Notes under the pieces: generated by a model
Databases searched by the model: none
Told to the model about the DNA's origin: nothing
The model's input: the letters and a program-made list of their open reading frames with translations, nothing else
Shown here: positions 36,705 through 46,076 of the stretch, in pieces
Position numbering within the stretch: position 1 is the first letter of the stretch
How the letters are laid out: every line of letters begins with the position of its first letter
Made by a program: the position numbers and the translations under genes
DNA from: Opisthocomus hoazin
Taxonomy: Eukaryota; Chordata; Aves; Opisthocomiformes; Opisthocomidae
Assembly (NCBI RefSeq): GCF_030867145.1
Contig: NC_134434.1
Location: 1,550,001 to 1,614,000 of the forward strand
DNA length: 64,000 bases
Reading direction: 5' to 3'

Positions 36705-39700
36705 CTGAAAAATAAAAAGTTGATATTTAAAACTTTTCAGTAACCTGTTGAGTGAACAACACAAAACAGCAACAATTATTCAGCAGTGTTGCTTAGAGTA
36801 TTCTTAGCTAATCTGAAACACAGGCATAGCAAAAGACAGCAATCATCCACATGCCAGATTTACTTGAAGTGACATTATAATATGTAGTTCAAGTTCAAAT
36901 GAAGGATGCATCACAACATTTATTCACATTTTTAGACTTGCTTGGGAGTCTTTTTGTAAATTCTCCCTGTCAGACTTCATAAATCATTAAAATCTCACAC
37001 CAAAAATACAACGTTTTTCAAGTATCACAAAGTTATTTAGCTTAAAAAAAGAAACAATCCTCCTGTGAGTTATTATCGCTCCTTACCTCGACCACACCAG
37101 CAGAAAAAAAGAAACACCACCTCTCCAGTCTCACAAACATCAACCACTGAGTTCTAGTTCCACGTTAAAACTAGGATTTTAGAATCTAATTGCCAGCTGG
37201 TGATGTCCTCACAATAAACCATGAATTCTTGCCATATGCACTATCCAGCACATGCAGCAATGCTTCAAACCTCGATGAGCCAGAACACTGATCACAGGAC
37301 CACAGCATGGCTGAGGCTGGGAGGGATCCCTGGAGGCCACCACCTGGTCCAACCCCCCCTGCCCCAACACAGGGCCACCCAGACAGCTGCCCTGGACCAC
37401 ATCCAGCCGGCTTTGGAGTATCTCCAAGGACGGAGTCTCCACAACCTGCCTGAGTAACCCGTGCCAGCACTGAGTCACCCTCTCTCCAAAGATGCTATTC
37501 ACCCTGCCTTTACAACTAGAACAAACCCATGCCAGATTACACTGGCATGTTAGCACTGAAGCACAGATCTTTTAATCCTCTGAATGACTTTTTTTTTAAT
37601 GTAGAGAGCACCCAGTATCTGACTTTTTACATACTAGTTACCTTTTAAAAAGGACAATGACGGTTTTGACAGGGATGTCTCCAGCAATGTAGATTTCATA
37701 ATCAGACAATAAACAAGGCTCATTCTCCAGAAAGGAAAGCCAGATCCACACTCACAGGTGAAATTCAGATCACAAAGTCAAACCCTATAATTTACCAGTA
37801 ATCTGCCCCATCTTACAGAATATAAGCACGTTATCCAGAATTAACAAACCTAACTTAGTACATACCTAAATAACAAAGCTTTGCCTTTGTTGTTTCCTAT
37901 AGAGAAAAAACCACTTCTGGGAGAAAAGTCCATAGACTGAGCAAGGTAAATCTGTTTTCTTCTGAACACTGGGAAGTTTGAGAATACAGTATATGAAGGA
38001 ATGTGTACCTATTGAGAAATAGGTCATTAGTTATAACAATTAGGAAAAAGCCACTAAAATTCAAATTAAAGTACAAATTTAAAACTGAAGGTCAATGTTA
38101 AGTTCAAATGTTCAGTTATATTCCTATCTTACACCACTCTATAATAGAGTGTTCTACTGGAGAAAAGGTGCAGGAAACACTATGAAGCCAGTTATTGCAA
38201 CTCATTTATTTTTAAGTAATTACATCTAAGCACTAAAAATAGGCTTCCAAACCTTCAGATTAATTCAATAGTTTCACTGTTGGCCAGAATTCTGACAAGG
38301 CTGGCAAAATTTTGAATGAGCTAGGAAAAACATGACATACTAAGACCATTACAGTTAACTGCTGCTGAAAATTCACGTTTGCTGCTGCGTTTTATTTACA
38401 GAACTGAAATCAGGGTATTTTTAAAAAGGAAAACCAAAAAGTGAACTAGACCGTAAGATGTTACTTTCAGAACAACTTCCCTGAAGAAAAAAAAGATTTC
38501 CTTATAAATGTACAGTATCTTAGGCATGTCCTGACCTGCTCGGTCTAGCAGATTTTGCAGTATACTTCTCTGCTCAATATCAGTTTTATTATGCCACCAG
38601 GAACATTTTTGATCAAGATAAAAACAAACTTGTACTAAAGAAGCTGAACATACCAATTTGACAGCCTCATCAGTTTCACGGGAAGCCACTGCCAAAATTT
38701 CTGTGGTGGGATTGAAGGTCACACACGTAGCAGATGTAACCAGGTTCATTATGGCTTTAACTGGTTTTGGGTGGTTTTCTTTAAGACAGACATCGGTAGT
38801 ATACAAATTTACAACTCCAGAAGCTGAACTGAAAAAAGAAATTAACAAAGAGTATAGCAAGAAGCAGCACTTACAGTACATGTTACCTTGTTATCTACAG
38901 CCACCATTCAACTGCAAATGTAATTTCCAATTACTTACTGGAGCTTGAAATGCTAGTTTGTTTGGAGCTTGATTTTGGAGTTTGTAACAGTATTTAGTGC
39001 AGAGGTTTTGTTTGGGGTTTTTTTATTTGTATGTAAAGAGACACACTTAACTGTGGAGAGCCTTGATAAGCCCATCTCTTACGTAAGATGAATTCAAAGC
39101 AATGAGAGCTTGGTACCAAAAGATTCTGAAATAGTTTCAAGCTTTTGGGGTGGGGTTTTTTTTTTTAATACCCTGTATAGTAAGTCCACTTCAAAATCCT
39201 CTTCTACAGTGGGCTAAGAAAATGCATGCTGTACTTAAGTATTTGCTAGTCTCATTTAAAAGAATTGATACACTAGCTGAAGTTGCATCTCCATGAGTAT
39301 ACTTGGAGAAATACTTCCAAGCTTGTGGCTTTGAGTTGAGGCATCATTTCAAATGCTAACATGCCATCTTGAAGAAGCCAAATTAAGAGTATAGGAAAGA
39401 ACTAAAATAGGGTGAAGATGTTTTGTACTATAGAATTTGCGATTTCAGTCAGTGTGATTTCAAAATTAACTGCTAAATCCATCTACGGCAACAGTAATAA
39501 ATTAGGAGTGATACTGGTATTAAGTGTGTTCTGGTTATTTTCTATATACACAAAACAAATTACATTACCAGAAATCAGGCAATATTCAGCTATCCACCTC
39601 TACTCTAGCCTTCTTAAAGCCAAACTTATTCCATCTTCCGACACCCTCAACAGCCACCAATAAGTTTACTGAAGAGCTTCAAACTGAGATAGAAAGAATT

Positions 39701-42700
39701 TGTCAAATTTAAGTCACTTACCCACATGCCACATACTGGTTATTTCTTGAAAGAGCGATGCACTTTCCTTCCAAAGAACCTTCATCTTCAAATTTGTGTA
39801 GACACTTCCTGCTTCTCACATCCCAAATGAAAACTTCGCCTTCCTCTGGTTGCAGGATAAAGTAGATTATAGAGACCACATACACACAACACATTGTTTA
39901 TTTTTTTAAAATAAATATCATTAGATGACAACTATTAGCTCACTTATAACTACCAAACATAGGGTATTTTTAAAAAAGCAACTAAAGGCATACTAAAGTA
40001 GTTAACTCCATTCTTTAACAATTGATCACTTGGTTGTATTTTTAAGACAGATACTGGCACAAAGTCTTTTAATTATCCTTGTGAAACAATAAATTACTTG
40101 TAAAAACTTAACTGTAAAAACTGTAATTTAACTGGAATTATGATTAGCACTATTAGAGAGAATACTTACTTGAATAACTATATATTTTACTGCTATCTGG
40201 AGTGAAAGCAGATGCACCGCATCTTCCATTTACCTTCATAGTGCTTACGAGTTCCTTTGTCTATAGGATGAAGAACAATAATGGTGACAATGCATCTGCC
40301 AAGATATCTGTAGGAGAGTTGTTTCCATACTCCTGTCCCACAAAAATCTAAAGTTAGCTACACTGACATTAAAAGACCAGCATCAATATGTTCAGTGCCT
40401 ACAGACCAGAGCACAAGCTGATGCTCATGAGTCCATGATCAATTTATTATTGCACATCTACAGCCGGTTCAACAAACACTCATTTGCTCCCTCGCTGAAG
40501 GGTCTTCATTATGTAGCAGAACTGAACCTTCTTTCTAAAATGTGTTTTTCCCAGTAAAAGTTTAAAACAAATCCAGCTGCCATCACATGGCTTTTTAAAA
40601 TTTAACAGAAAAAATTCTGTGTGCATTATGAATCACAGTAAATGGCATGATTCACGAACATGGTACACCAGCATGCACTCGCGCTATTCCCAAAAAAGCA
40701 GTCCTATATTTCTTCCACCCTCAGATGTCTGTTTCCATGCTGAGGCAATTCCTTTTGCCAGCACAGCGTTCGTGCCATCAGCTGAAATACAGCACTGACA
40801 TACGACTTTTTCCAGTGACAGCTTAAAAACCCACGAAACTCTGGCCTTGGCTCCACCAGTTTGAAAGAGAACTGTATAGGCTGAAAAACATTCTCAGACA
40901 CCCCAAAATAATTTTCTAGAGCTATAATTAGTTGGATCAGCAGCTCATTTTTGAAGGCTGTCACAGCATGTGTCATACCTTTGCTTCAACTGAAAGCTAG
41001 ATTGATTTTCAGATAAAATATAAGCCAGCAGACCCAAAAGCAAAAAGGTACCAAGAAACTGAAGCTACAGGAACCATGAAGAGAAACTACCTTCATTGAC
41101 AACAGGTGAAGGTAACCAGACGTTCCAGTTAAAAGCATAAATGATCCATCTGGAGAGATTTCGAAGTTTCTGAGAAATCTTTCCTCCACACCTTCAAAAA
41201 AAGATTCAGAACTTCAAACTGGCATAATTTATTCTTTTTCCTCAACATTCAGAGGTAGTATGAGTATTAATAAGACTTGACTCCACTCGACTTTTCATTT
41301 CTGTTATACGCTGTCACAGTAAAGCTACAACTCAACCTTGTTTATGTGTGACAATTAACCTGTAATATCCCAGACAAACTAAAGCTACAGGTACTCGACT
41401 AAAGATCCCTGAGGACAAGTTAAAAATGCTACCTCCAACAACGGACTGCACTTCCTTTCAAAGCAAACTCATATGCCATCTCTATTTGGGACAGTTTCAA
41501 TTATGCCAAGACACTTAAAGCACTATAAAACATACCTCTTACTCTCTGTATAGGAATAATACTTCCACTCATCATGTCATAGACAAAGAACATTTTGTGG
41601 TGAGTACCAGTGGCTATAACTTGTTCTCCATCAACACTGAAACAAGCCTTATAGATCGGAAAACTTTCTAAATAGATGCTCTGTATTCTTGGATTCCTTA
41701 TACCATCAACCTTCAAAAAAACAGATTACCACGTTAAGGAACATGCCAAATACTTTTACATAGAAAATTCGTATCAACTATCCAGTACAAGAGACTTAGA
41801 ACAGTCAGAGGTACACTAATTTGAAACATTAATATCTTCCTCCCTTCTCTATCCACAAACCTGGCTCTTGGCTCCTCACACGATGTATCAGTTACTCCCA
41901 GCCTTCCTGCACATACTTCACACCTCTTACCCTTCTCTGTCATGCCCATGCTTTGTCCAAATAACCCCTTCTACTGCGCTTTTCTAAATGGAAACATTTG
42001 CTTTGCATTGTTCTTTCCTGCAGCCCTGTGGGAGTGTCAAATTCAACTTGTGTCTTTGACCATTTCACTGGTACTGGACCATGCTGAAATTTTCTAAACA
42101 GAGTTATGATCTTTGGTTTTCAGAGGAGCAGGGCAGGAGTGTCCCAGGATAAGTAGCTTCCTGCTGCAGTACAGTCTATCCCCAGAACGATTTCACAGCA
42201 ATATTACAGTTTTAAATGAAACTGGACTGCTCCCCACACATAAGCTTTACAAACAATTTCAGAAAAAAAATCTCATTAGTCCTCATCACTGCAAACCTTA
42301 GAACCAAACATTTCTAAAAACAGATCTTCAGCCAAAAAACCTGACACAACTAAGTGTGCCTATACTCTGCAAGTGGTTGATATGAAGTCACAGATCAAAA
42401 CTTCTTCCAACAAGATGCCTTCAGCCAAGCAAATTCCATTGTAAGCCCAGACATTACAACCCCTGTGAGCACACAATCACAGAAAGAGAGAACAGAAAGT
42501 CCATCATTCCAGGCTATCTCAAGGTATGCTTATAAACAAAAGATTCCGTATCAGTAGCCATTTACACAGTATAGATTGAAATTCTTCACCTGAAAGAGTG
42601 ACACAGATCGGTCATGTCCAGCAGCCATGACTACTTGAGCCAAAGGATGAAACTGCACAGTTGCCAGTTTTCCATTAGCAAAACGTTCCTGATTAGCAGG

Positions 42701-45344
42701 CAAGCAGGTGCTCATCTAGAAAAAAGACCAAGCAGTTTAAAAAAAAATACAAATTAAATGTTTTTGCTTATTTTGATGAACAGCTAATTTAATTGCTCTT
42801 CATTCTACAAGAGCAAGATCTCAAACCCTATGATGAACTTTCAGATAGCACGACAAACAGAACACAGCCACAGTAAGTTCAGTAAGTTGCTTCAAAGCAG
42901 CAGCACAGACGTAAGACAAACTGGCTAGCCCTTCTGCTTCGAAATTAACAGTCTATGTAAGACTAGTGGCATTCTGACTCATCTGAAATAGCTGTGGAGA
43001 AGAGCGTGCAAGACAGACTCATTTAAGGCTGTTGCTTCTCAACCATTTCAGTGGCCTCAAAGCTGCAGGAGAACTCCATTCTTCCCATGCAAAAATTAAA
43101 AACCCACTACAAGATTCTACTTTAGAGTATATAAAATAATTCTCATGTCAAACAATGATCTGTTTGTTTCATGCTTTCATGATGTGAACTACACAATTTG
43201 TACAACTGTTTATTCGTCAGAATTTCCAGTTACAGAAACAAAGAAGAAATTCATACGATCATTAATTTTACTGCCCAACGAGCCACAAAGAAGTCAAAGT
43301 GTGCACATGCGTTAAACAGAGGTGGAAAGACAGGCTCGCCTTTACCTTCAAAATACCTCTTGGCAGGGACTCTGAGTGTGATATGAAATTGCCAGTCCTG
43401 CACAGAAGATCATCATCTTCATCACTGTCACCTAATAAAGACAAAGCACATTGAGAAGGCTAATTCCACAAACATTCCCACATCAACACCTACAAATTCC
43501 TTGAAGAAACAAACTAAATCAAAGCACACTGAATAAAGGAATAAGGCTGACTTATCCAGCATATTATGACACTACTGAAAACGAGCACACATCAAAAATA
43601 ATTATTTTCTAAGAAGCTGGATAGAGAAACACAGAAAAGCTTATTAGAATAGTAATGGATTTATTTACTATCACTTGCAGTCTTTTTGGATTTCTTCCTG
43701 TTTTCTAAATCAGCCCAGGCAGGAACTCCTCCCATAGCTCGCTGAAACCTAGCAAGGGAAGGGTGAGAGAGGAAGAAAAAAAAACTTTTTTGATAAAATA
43801 ATTTCCTGCTACGTGTTAAGTACTTACAAGAGATACAATTTTGCAAGGTTACTTGCACTTAGAACACTATGCGAGTTTTTAAAAAATTCACTCAGCTTTC
43901 TGTGTTTTGCCAACTTCCTGAACATGAAACCAAAGCAAAATTGATACCAAATATTAAAGCACTGTTCTTTGGAGTGATATATGCTAATAGCAAGAGAACA
44001 CAAACACATCTAAAGTTCAGCATTACTATCTGACTACTTTAACATTAAAGCTCATTCTTATACACCCCACTACCTTAGCATCTTCCATCTCCCGTTTACA
44101 AAGCAATCACAGAATCACAGAATAGTAGGGGTTGGAAGGGACCTCTGTGGGTCATCTAGTCCAACCCTCCTGCCGAAGCAGGGTCACCACTATAAAGCAA
44201 TGTACCACTATAAAAAAATCCTGGTATAACTTCCTAGCAGACAAATTAGTTTGTGCAACTCTACTACAACAAGTATTGAGCAAATTAGTCTAGACAATGA
44301 TGATGTGCATTTTATTTACTACTCCTAGAATTCTTTTGGATTTAAAAATACTGCAAAGAGCATAGAAGGGACTAGCTTTAAACAGGCCACACGAATGCAG
44401 TGGGTAAAGAGGAAAGTGACTTTGAATGTCACTTTCTTACTGTATATCTTATCTCATCTTTAAAAAGTTAGCCACAAAACTCTAATGAAACTCACTGTTC
44501 TTCAAGTCGTCTTTTTAGGTTTTTCTTCGTAAGGATCTTCTCAGCATCACTCTTCATGAAATCTCTCCTAAACCTATGGGTCATATCGACACTAGAAGGG
44601 AAAAGACACACAGAACGTGAAGATCATTCAACCTCAAGCCACTTACAATCGCTCTTCAGCGCGACGCGTAATTCCTACCTGCAAGCTTCAACTTACTCTT
44701 CCTCAGCTTCATCATCTTCATCCACCCAGGCCGGCTTTTTAGACGACAATTCGCCTTTCGCTTGATTTTCTACTTCGGAACCACTGGAGTCTTTCCGGAG
44801 ACTCCTCCTCTTCGCAGCATGAGGCTGAAAACCAAACAGGGCAGTTCAGCCCAGGCACGACGGCGGGGAGCAGGCAGGGGCACGGAGCCGCAGCCCGCGA
44901 CCGCAGAACGCGCCGCCTCCCCGCGCTCCCGGGCCTCGGCAGAGGCGGCGGGGCAGAGGCCGCCCGCCGGGCCCCGGGCCCTACCCGCGGGGGGCCGGCC
45001 AGCCGCCGCAGCAGCTCGTCCTCCTCCACGCGGAGGCTGTCGCCGAACACCAGCTCCTCCAGCTCCCGATCGGTGCCCGACGTGCGGGACAGCGCCTTCA
45101 GGTGCCGGGCGCGGCGAGCCGCCTCCGCCGCCTGCCCCGCCGCCTCCGCCGCCTGCCCCGCCGCCTCCGCCGCCGCCTCCGCGCGCGGCTGCGGCTGCTT
45201 CGCTGTCCTCTTCGCTTTCCTCGTCTTCCCCGTTTTGTCATGCGTCTTCATTTTCTTCTTAATCATCTTCGTTTTACTCTTCATCGCCTTCATGGTCTTT
45301 TTCTTCGCGGCCGGGCCCGGGCCAGGCGCCGCCGCAGGCCTCAT
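36680..45344 (-). CDS. UTP18: UTP18 small-subunit processome component, complete gene span (13 coding exons)
   Basis: Joining 13 minus-strand exons with GT-AG junctions gives 1,710 nt of open frame, or 569 residues plus a TAA stop; human UTP18 is about 556 residues. UTP18 is a nucleolar WD40 protein of the UTP-B subcomplex, which binds nascent pre-rRNA with U3 and is needed for early 18S rRNA cleavages. Identification rests on LEELVFGD and LLRRL in exon 1, AMGGVPAWA in exon 4, RTGNFIS and LPRGILK in exon 5, SIYLE and YKACFS in exon 7, KAIMNLVT and FNPTTEILA in exon 11, and the C-terminal HYSDF. Residues 1-80 are basic and alanine-rich, residues 130-250 are charged and probably disordered, and residues 255-569 form the beta-propeller. 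The ATG at 45344 is the first in-frame start downstream of the likely promoter. The gene is head to head with MBTD1. No internal stop or frameshift is present, so it looks functional. Confidence 0.95.
37285..37520 (-). mobile_element. CR1 LINE fragment in UTP18 intron 12
   Basis: Ordered CR1 landmarks are present as reverse complement: CACAGCATGGCTGAGGCTGG, CCACCTGGTCCAACCCCCCC, GGACCACATCCAGCCGGC, GGAGTATCTCCAAGGACGGA, CTCCACAACCTGCCTGAG and CCGTGCCAGCACTGAGTCAC. Divergence is greater than for the copy in intron 3. Open frames in this segment are CR1 remnants and not host genes. Confidence 0.85.
37866..38008 (-). CDS. UTP18: UTP18 exon 12, last WD40 blade (residues 515-562)
   Basis: Acceptor TTCTCAATAG and donor GTATGT. 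It encodes VHIPSYTVFSNFPV, then SMDFSPRSGFF and GNNKGKALLF, matching the human C-terminal blade (TVFSNFPV, MDFSPRSGYFALGN). An internal CCCAG could act as an acceptor but would drop the conserved TVFSNFP strand. Confidence 0.94.
38654..38828 (-). CDS. UTP18: UTP18 exon 11, WD40 blade (residues 456-514)
   Basis: Acceptor CTTTTTTCAG and donor GTATGT. It encodes SGVVNLY, then PKPVKAIMNLVT and FNPTTEILAVAS followed by EAVKL. This is one of the most conserved parts of the protein; human reads KAIMNLVTGVTSLTFNPTTE. Confidence 0.95.
39722..39845 (-). CDS. UTP18: UTP18 exon 10, WD40 blade (residues 415-456)
   Basis: Acceptor TGCAACCAG and donor GTAAGT. It encodes EGEVFIWDVRSRKCLHKF, containing a true WD dipeptide, then DEGSLEGKCIALSRNNQYVA. 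The polypyrimidine tract is weak, but this acceptor is the one that preserves the frame. Confidence 0.92.
40170..40260 (-). CDS. UTP18: UTP18 exon 9 (residues 385-415)
   Basis: Acceptor ATCCTATAG and donor GTAAGT. It encodes TKELVSTMKVNGRCGASAFT then PDSSKIYSYS, the counterpart of human TKELIGSMKINGRVAASTFS. It ends with one base of a split codon. Confidence 0.92.
41091..41191 (-). CDS. UTP18: UTP18 exon 8, WD40 blade (residues 351-384)
   Basis: Acceptor TTTTTTGAAG and donor GTAGTT. It encodes FEISPDGSFMLL then GTSGYLHLLSMK, a canonical WD40 strand pair matching human SFEVSPDGSFLLINGIAGYL. It ends in phase 0. Confidence 0.94.
41536..41710 (-). CDS. UTP18: UTP18 exon 7, WD40 blade (residues 293-351)
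   Basis: Acceptor TTTTTTGAAG and donor GTATGT. It encodes NPRIQSIYLESFPIYKACFS, then GEQVIATGTHHKMFFVYDMM and IQRVRG. This matches the human segment around IQSIYLERFPIFKACFS. The exon starts in phase 0 and ends with one base of a Gly codon. Confidence 0.94.
42590..42715 (-). CDS. UTP18: UTP18 exon 6, first WD40 blade (residues 251-292)
   Basis: Acceptor TTTTCTAG and donor GTGAAG; exactly 42 codons, phase 0 at both ends. It encodes LATVQFHPLAQVVMAAGHD then SVSLFQ, a typical WD40 blade (strand, GHD turn, strand). Human UTP18 reads VQFHPGAQIVMVAGLD here. Confidence 0.94.
43346..43431 (-). CDS. UTP18: UTP18 exon 5 (residues 222-250)
   Basis: Acceptor TTTATTAG and donor GTAAAG. It encodes the acidic DSDEDDDLL stretch, then RTGNFIS and SLPRGILK, which lead into the propeller. 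It ends in phase 0. Confidence 0.93.
43669..43748 (-). CDS. UTP18: UTP18 exon 4 (residues 195-222)
   Basis: Acceptor CTTGCTAG and chosen donor GTAAAT. It encodes FQRAMGGVPAWADLENRKK, the AMGGVPAWA signature being near-identical to human UTP18. A second, weaker donor (GTGATA) lies 6 nt upstream and would delete two residues in frame; GTAAAT is nearer to consensus. Confidence 0.9.
44106..44188 (-). mobile_element. CR1 LINE 3' tail in UTP18 intron 3
   Basis: The plus strand carries the reverse complement of a CR1 3' end: TCACAGAATCACAGAAT (the terminal 8-bp repeats), GGTTGGAAGGGACCTCTG, TCATCTAGTCCAACCCTCC and a GCAGGGTCACC end. This family is the main avian LINE. The copy is a short 5'-truncated fragment lying in the same direction as UTP18. 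Confidence 0.88.
44496..44591 (-). CDS. UTP18: UTP18 exon 3 (residues 163-195)
   Basis: Acceptor CCTTCTAG and donor GTGAGT. It encodes VDMTHRFRRDFMKSDAEK followed by the basic helix LTKKNLKRRLEEQ. It enters and leaves in phase 2, so skipping this 96-nt exon would keep the frame. Confidence 0.92.
44697..44824 (-). CDS. UTP18: UTP18 exon 2 (residues 121-163)
   Basis: Acceptor TTTTCAG precedes PHAAKRRSLRK and the donor is GTAAGT. The exon encodes a basic patch, the GSEVENQAKG segment and the acidic PAWVDEDDEAEE run. These match the linker of mammalian UTP18, which reads SEVENEAKG then VWVDEEDED. It ends with two bases of a split Asp codon. Confidence 0.92.
44985..45344 (-). CDS. UTP18: UTP18 exon 1 (start codon, residues 1-120)
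   Basis: Begins with MRPAAAPGPGPAAKKK and ends after LLRRLAGPPR at a GTAGGG donor, in phase 0. Residues 15-50 are very rich in Lys, Arg and Met, as expected for a nuclear and nucleolar targeting region. Residues 57-76 are an Ala/Glu/Gln repeat. Residues 93-102 (RELEELVFGD) and 111-115 are the first segment clearly shared with mammalian UTP18. An in-frame ATG lies 45 codons upstream at 45479, but it sits in promoter DNA above the TATA-like box, so the ATG at 45344 is preferred. Confidence 0.9.
45121..45180 (-). repeat. In-frame 21-nt minisatellite in UTP18 exon 1
   Basis: Two complete 21-nt units (45121-45141 and 45142-45162) and a shortened third copy encode repeats of AEAAGQA on the minus strand. 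The period is a multiple of three, so copy-number change keeps the reading frame. Sequence outside the array is not repetitive. Confidence 0.85.
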
Positions 45345-45409
45345 CGCTCCTCGCGCCGCCACCGCCCACCGGAACCGGAACGCGTGCTCGGTGTCCCCGT
45401 GACCCCCCT

Positions 45410-45419
45410 CCTTATATGG
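45410..45419 (-). promoter_or_regulatory. CArG box overlapping a TATA-like element upstream of UTP18
   Basis: The minus strand reads CCATATAAGG, a perfect CC(A/T)6GG serum response element core that also contains TATAAG. It is 66 bp from the UTP18 ATG, so TATA-directed initiation would start near 45385 and leave a 5' UTR of about 40 nt. Two GGAA (ETS-type) cores at 45371-45380 lie next to it. Function is inferred from motif only. Confidence 0.5.
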
Positions 45420-45476
45420 CCTTCCTCGCCCCGCCCATCGAGCTTGATAGGCTCCCGCGGCTGCCTCTCCTCGGCC

Positions 45477-45583
45477 CACGTGGCCCGGCCGCGTCCCCCC
45501 GGCCGCAGGGCGCTGTCACGTGATCTCCTTTCTTTGCCTTCTTTTCCCCCTTCCCTCCCCCCTCCCACCCCGCGTTCCACGTG
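45477..45583. promoter_or_regulatory. Cluster of three CACGTG E-boxes
   Basis: Perfect CACGTG hexamers occur at 45477-45482, 45517-45522 (within the palindrome TCACGTGA) and 45578-45583. A related CACGCGTG lies at 45681-45688. CACGTG is bound by MYC/MAX, USF and MiT/TFE factors, and ribosome-biogenesis genes are typical MYC targets. The cluster sits 130-240 bp upstream of the UTP18 start codon. Confidence 0.6.
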
Positions 45584-45836
45584 ACGCGGCCCACGGCTGG
45601 GCCGCTCCATTACGCGCCCAGGGGGGTCCCGCTACCCGCGTGACAATGAGCGCCGCCCACCGGCGGCCCAGCGGCCGCTCCACGCGTGTCACCACCCACC
45701 GAAAAGCAAAATGAGCCGCGGTGGGGCTGCTTTTGTCCCTCAGCCTCTGCCCCGCCGCTGATATCCCCCCCCTTTTCCCGAATGGTTTCCCCCGATGGGG
45801 GTACGGCGAGCGAGGAAGCCCCAAACAGCTGGGAGC

Positions 45837-45893
45837 CCAATGAGGGCGCGCGGTGGGCCGGGCGCCGCGCCTGCGCAGAGGTGTTATGCTAAT
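45837..45893 (+). promoter_or_regulatory. CCAAT, NRF1-like and octamer-like sites on the MBTD1 side
   Basis: CCAAT is at 45837-45841. CGCGCCTGCGCA at 45866-45877 differs from the NRF1 palindrome by one base. ATGCTAAT at 45886-45893 is a one-mismatch octamer. All lie 180-240 bp upstream of the MBTD1 start, a usual distance for a TATA-less CpG promoter. Confidence 0.45.
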
Positions 45894-46064
45894 GTTGTTG
45901 ATATTCCGGCGCAGGGAGTTGGGTTTCTTTCTCCGGCTGAGGGAGAGGCTGAACTTCGCAGGCCGCCTCCTGCCCCGCCGGGCCCGGCCCCTCGCAGGGG
46001 GAGGCGGCAGGCGGAGGGGGCCGAGCCGAGGGGAGGGGGCAGAAGCAGCGGGCGTCTCTTGCCC

Positions 46065-46075
46065 ATGAGGGCCTG

Positions 46076-46076
<1 letters not shown>
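46065..46076 (+). CDS. Three-codon uORF whose stop overlaps the MBTD1 start
   Basis: ATG AGG GCC TGA is immediately upstream of the main ATG, and the last A of its stop is the A of the MBTD1 start (TGATG). Both ATGs have C at -3, so both are in weak to moderate context. If transcripts start upstream of 46065, leaky scanning or termination-reinitiation would set MBTD1 output or shift initiation to the later ATG at 53727. Translation is not shown by sequence alone. Confidence 0.5.

Larger units (their letters stand above)
45345..46075. promoter_or_regulatory. Bidirectional CpG-island promoter between UTP18 and MBTD1
   Basis: The two start codons are 731 bp apart and point away from each other. 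The whole interval is GC-rich with dense CpG, and the island continues into UTP18 exon 1 and the first 500-600 bp of MBTD1 intron 1. No MBTD1 TATA box is visible. The UTP18 side carries E-boxes and a CArG/TATA-like element; the MBTD1 side carries CCAAT, NRF1-like and octamer-like sites. Head-to-head UTP18/MBTD1 is also the human arrangement, so the shared promoter is probably ancient. Exact start sites are not determinable from sequence. Confidence 0.88.

Noticed and set aside
37186-37556. Minus frames of 94-115 codons in UTP18 intron 12
   Set aside because: They translate a degraded CR1 fragment and are not a host gene.
38396-38881. 161-codon minus frame
   Set aside because: It is UTP18 exon 11 extended into flanking introns on both sides.
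44739-45479. Single 246-codon minus-strand frame at the UTP18 5' end
   Set aside because: It is exon 1 read through its donor into intron 1 and then out of frame into exon 2. Only 44985-45344 is coding from it.
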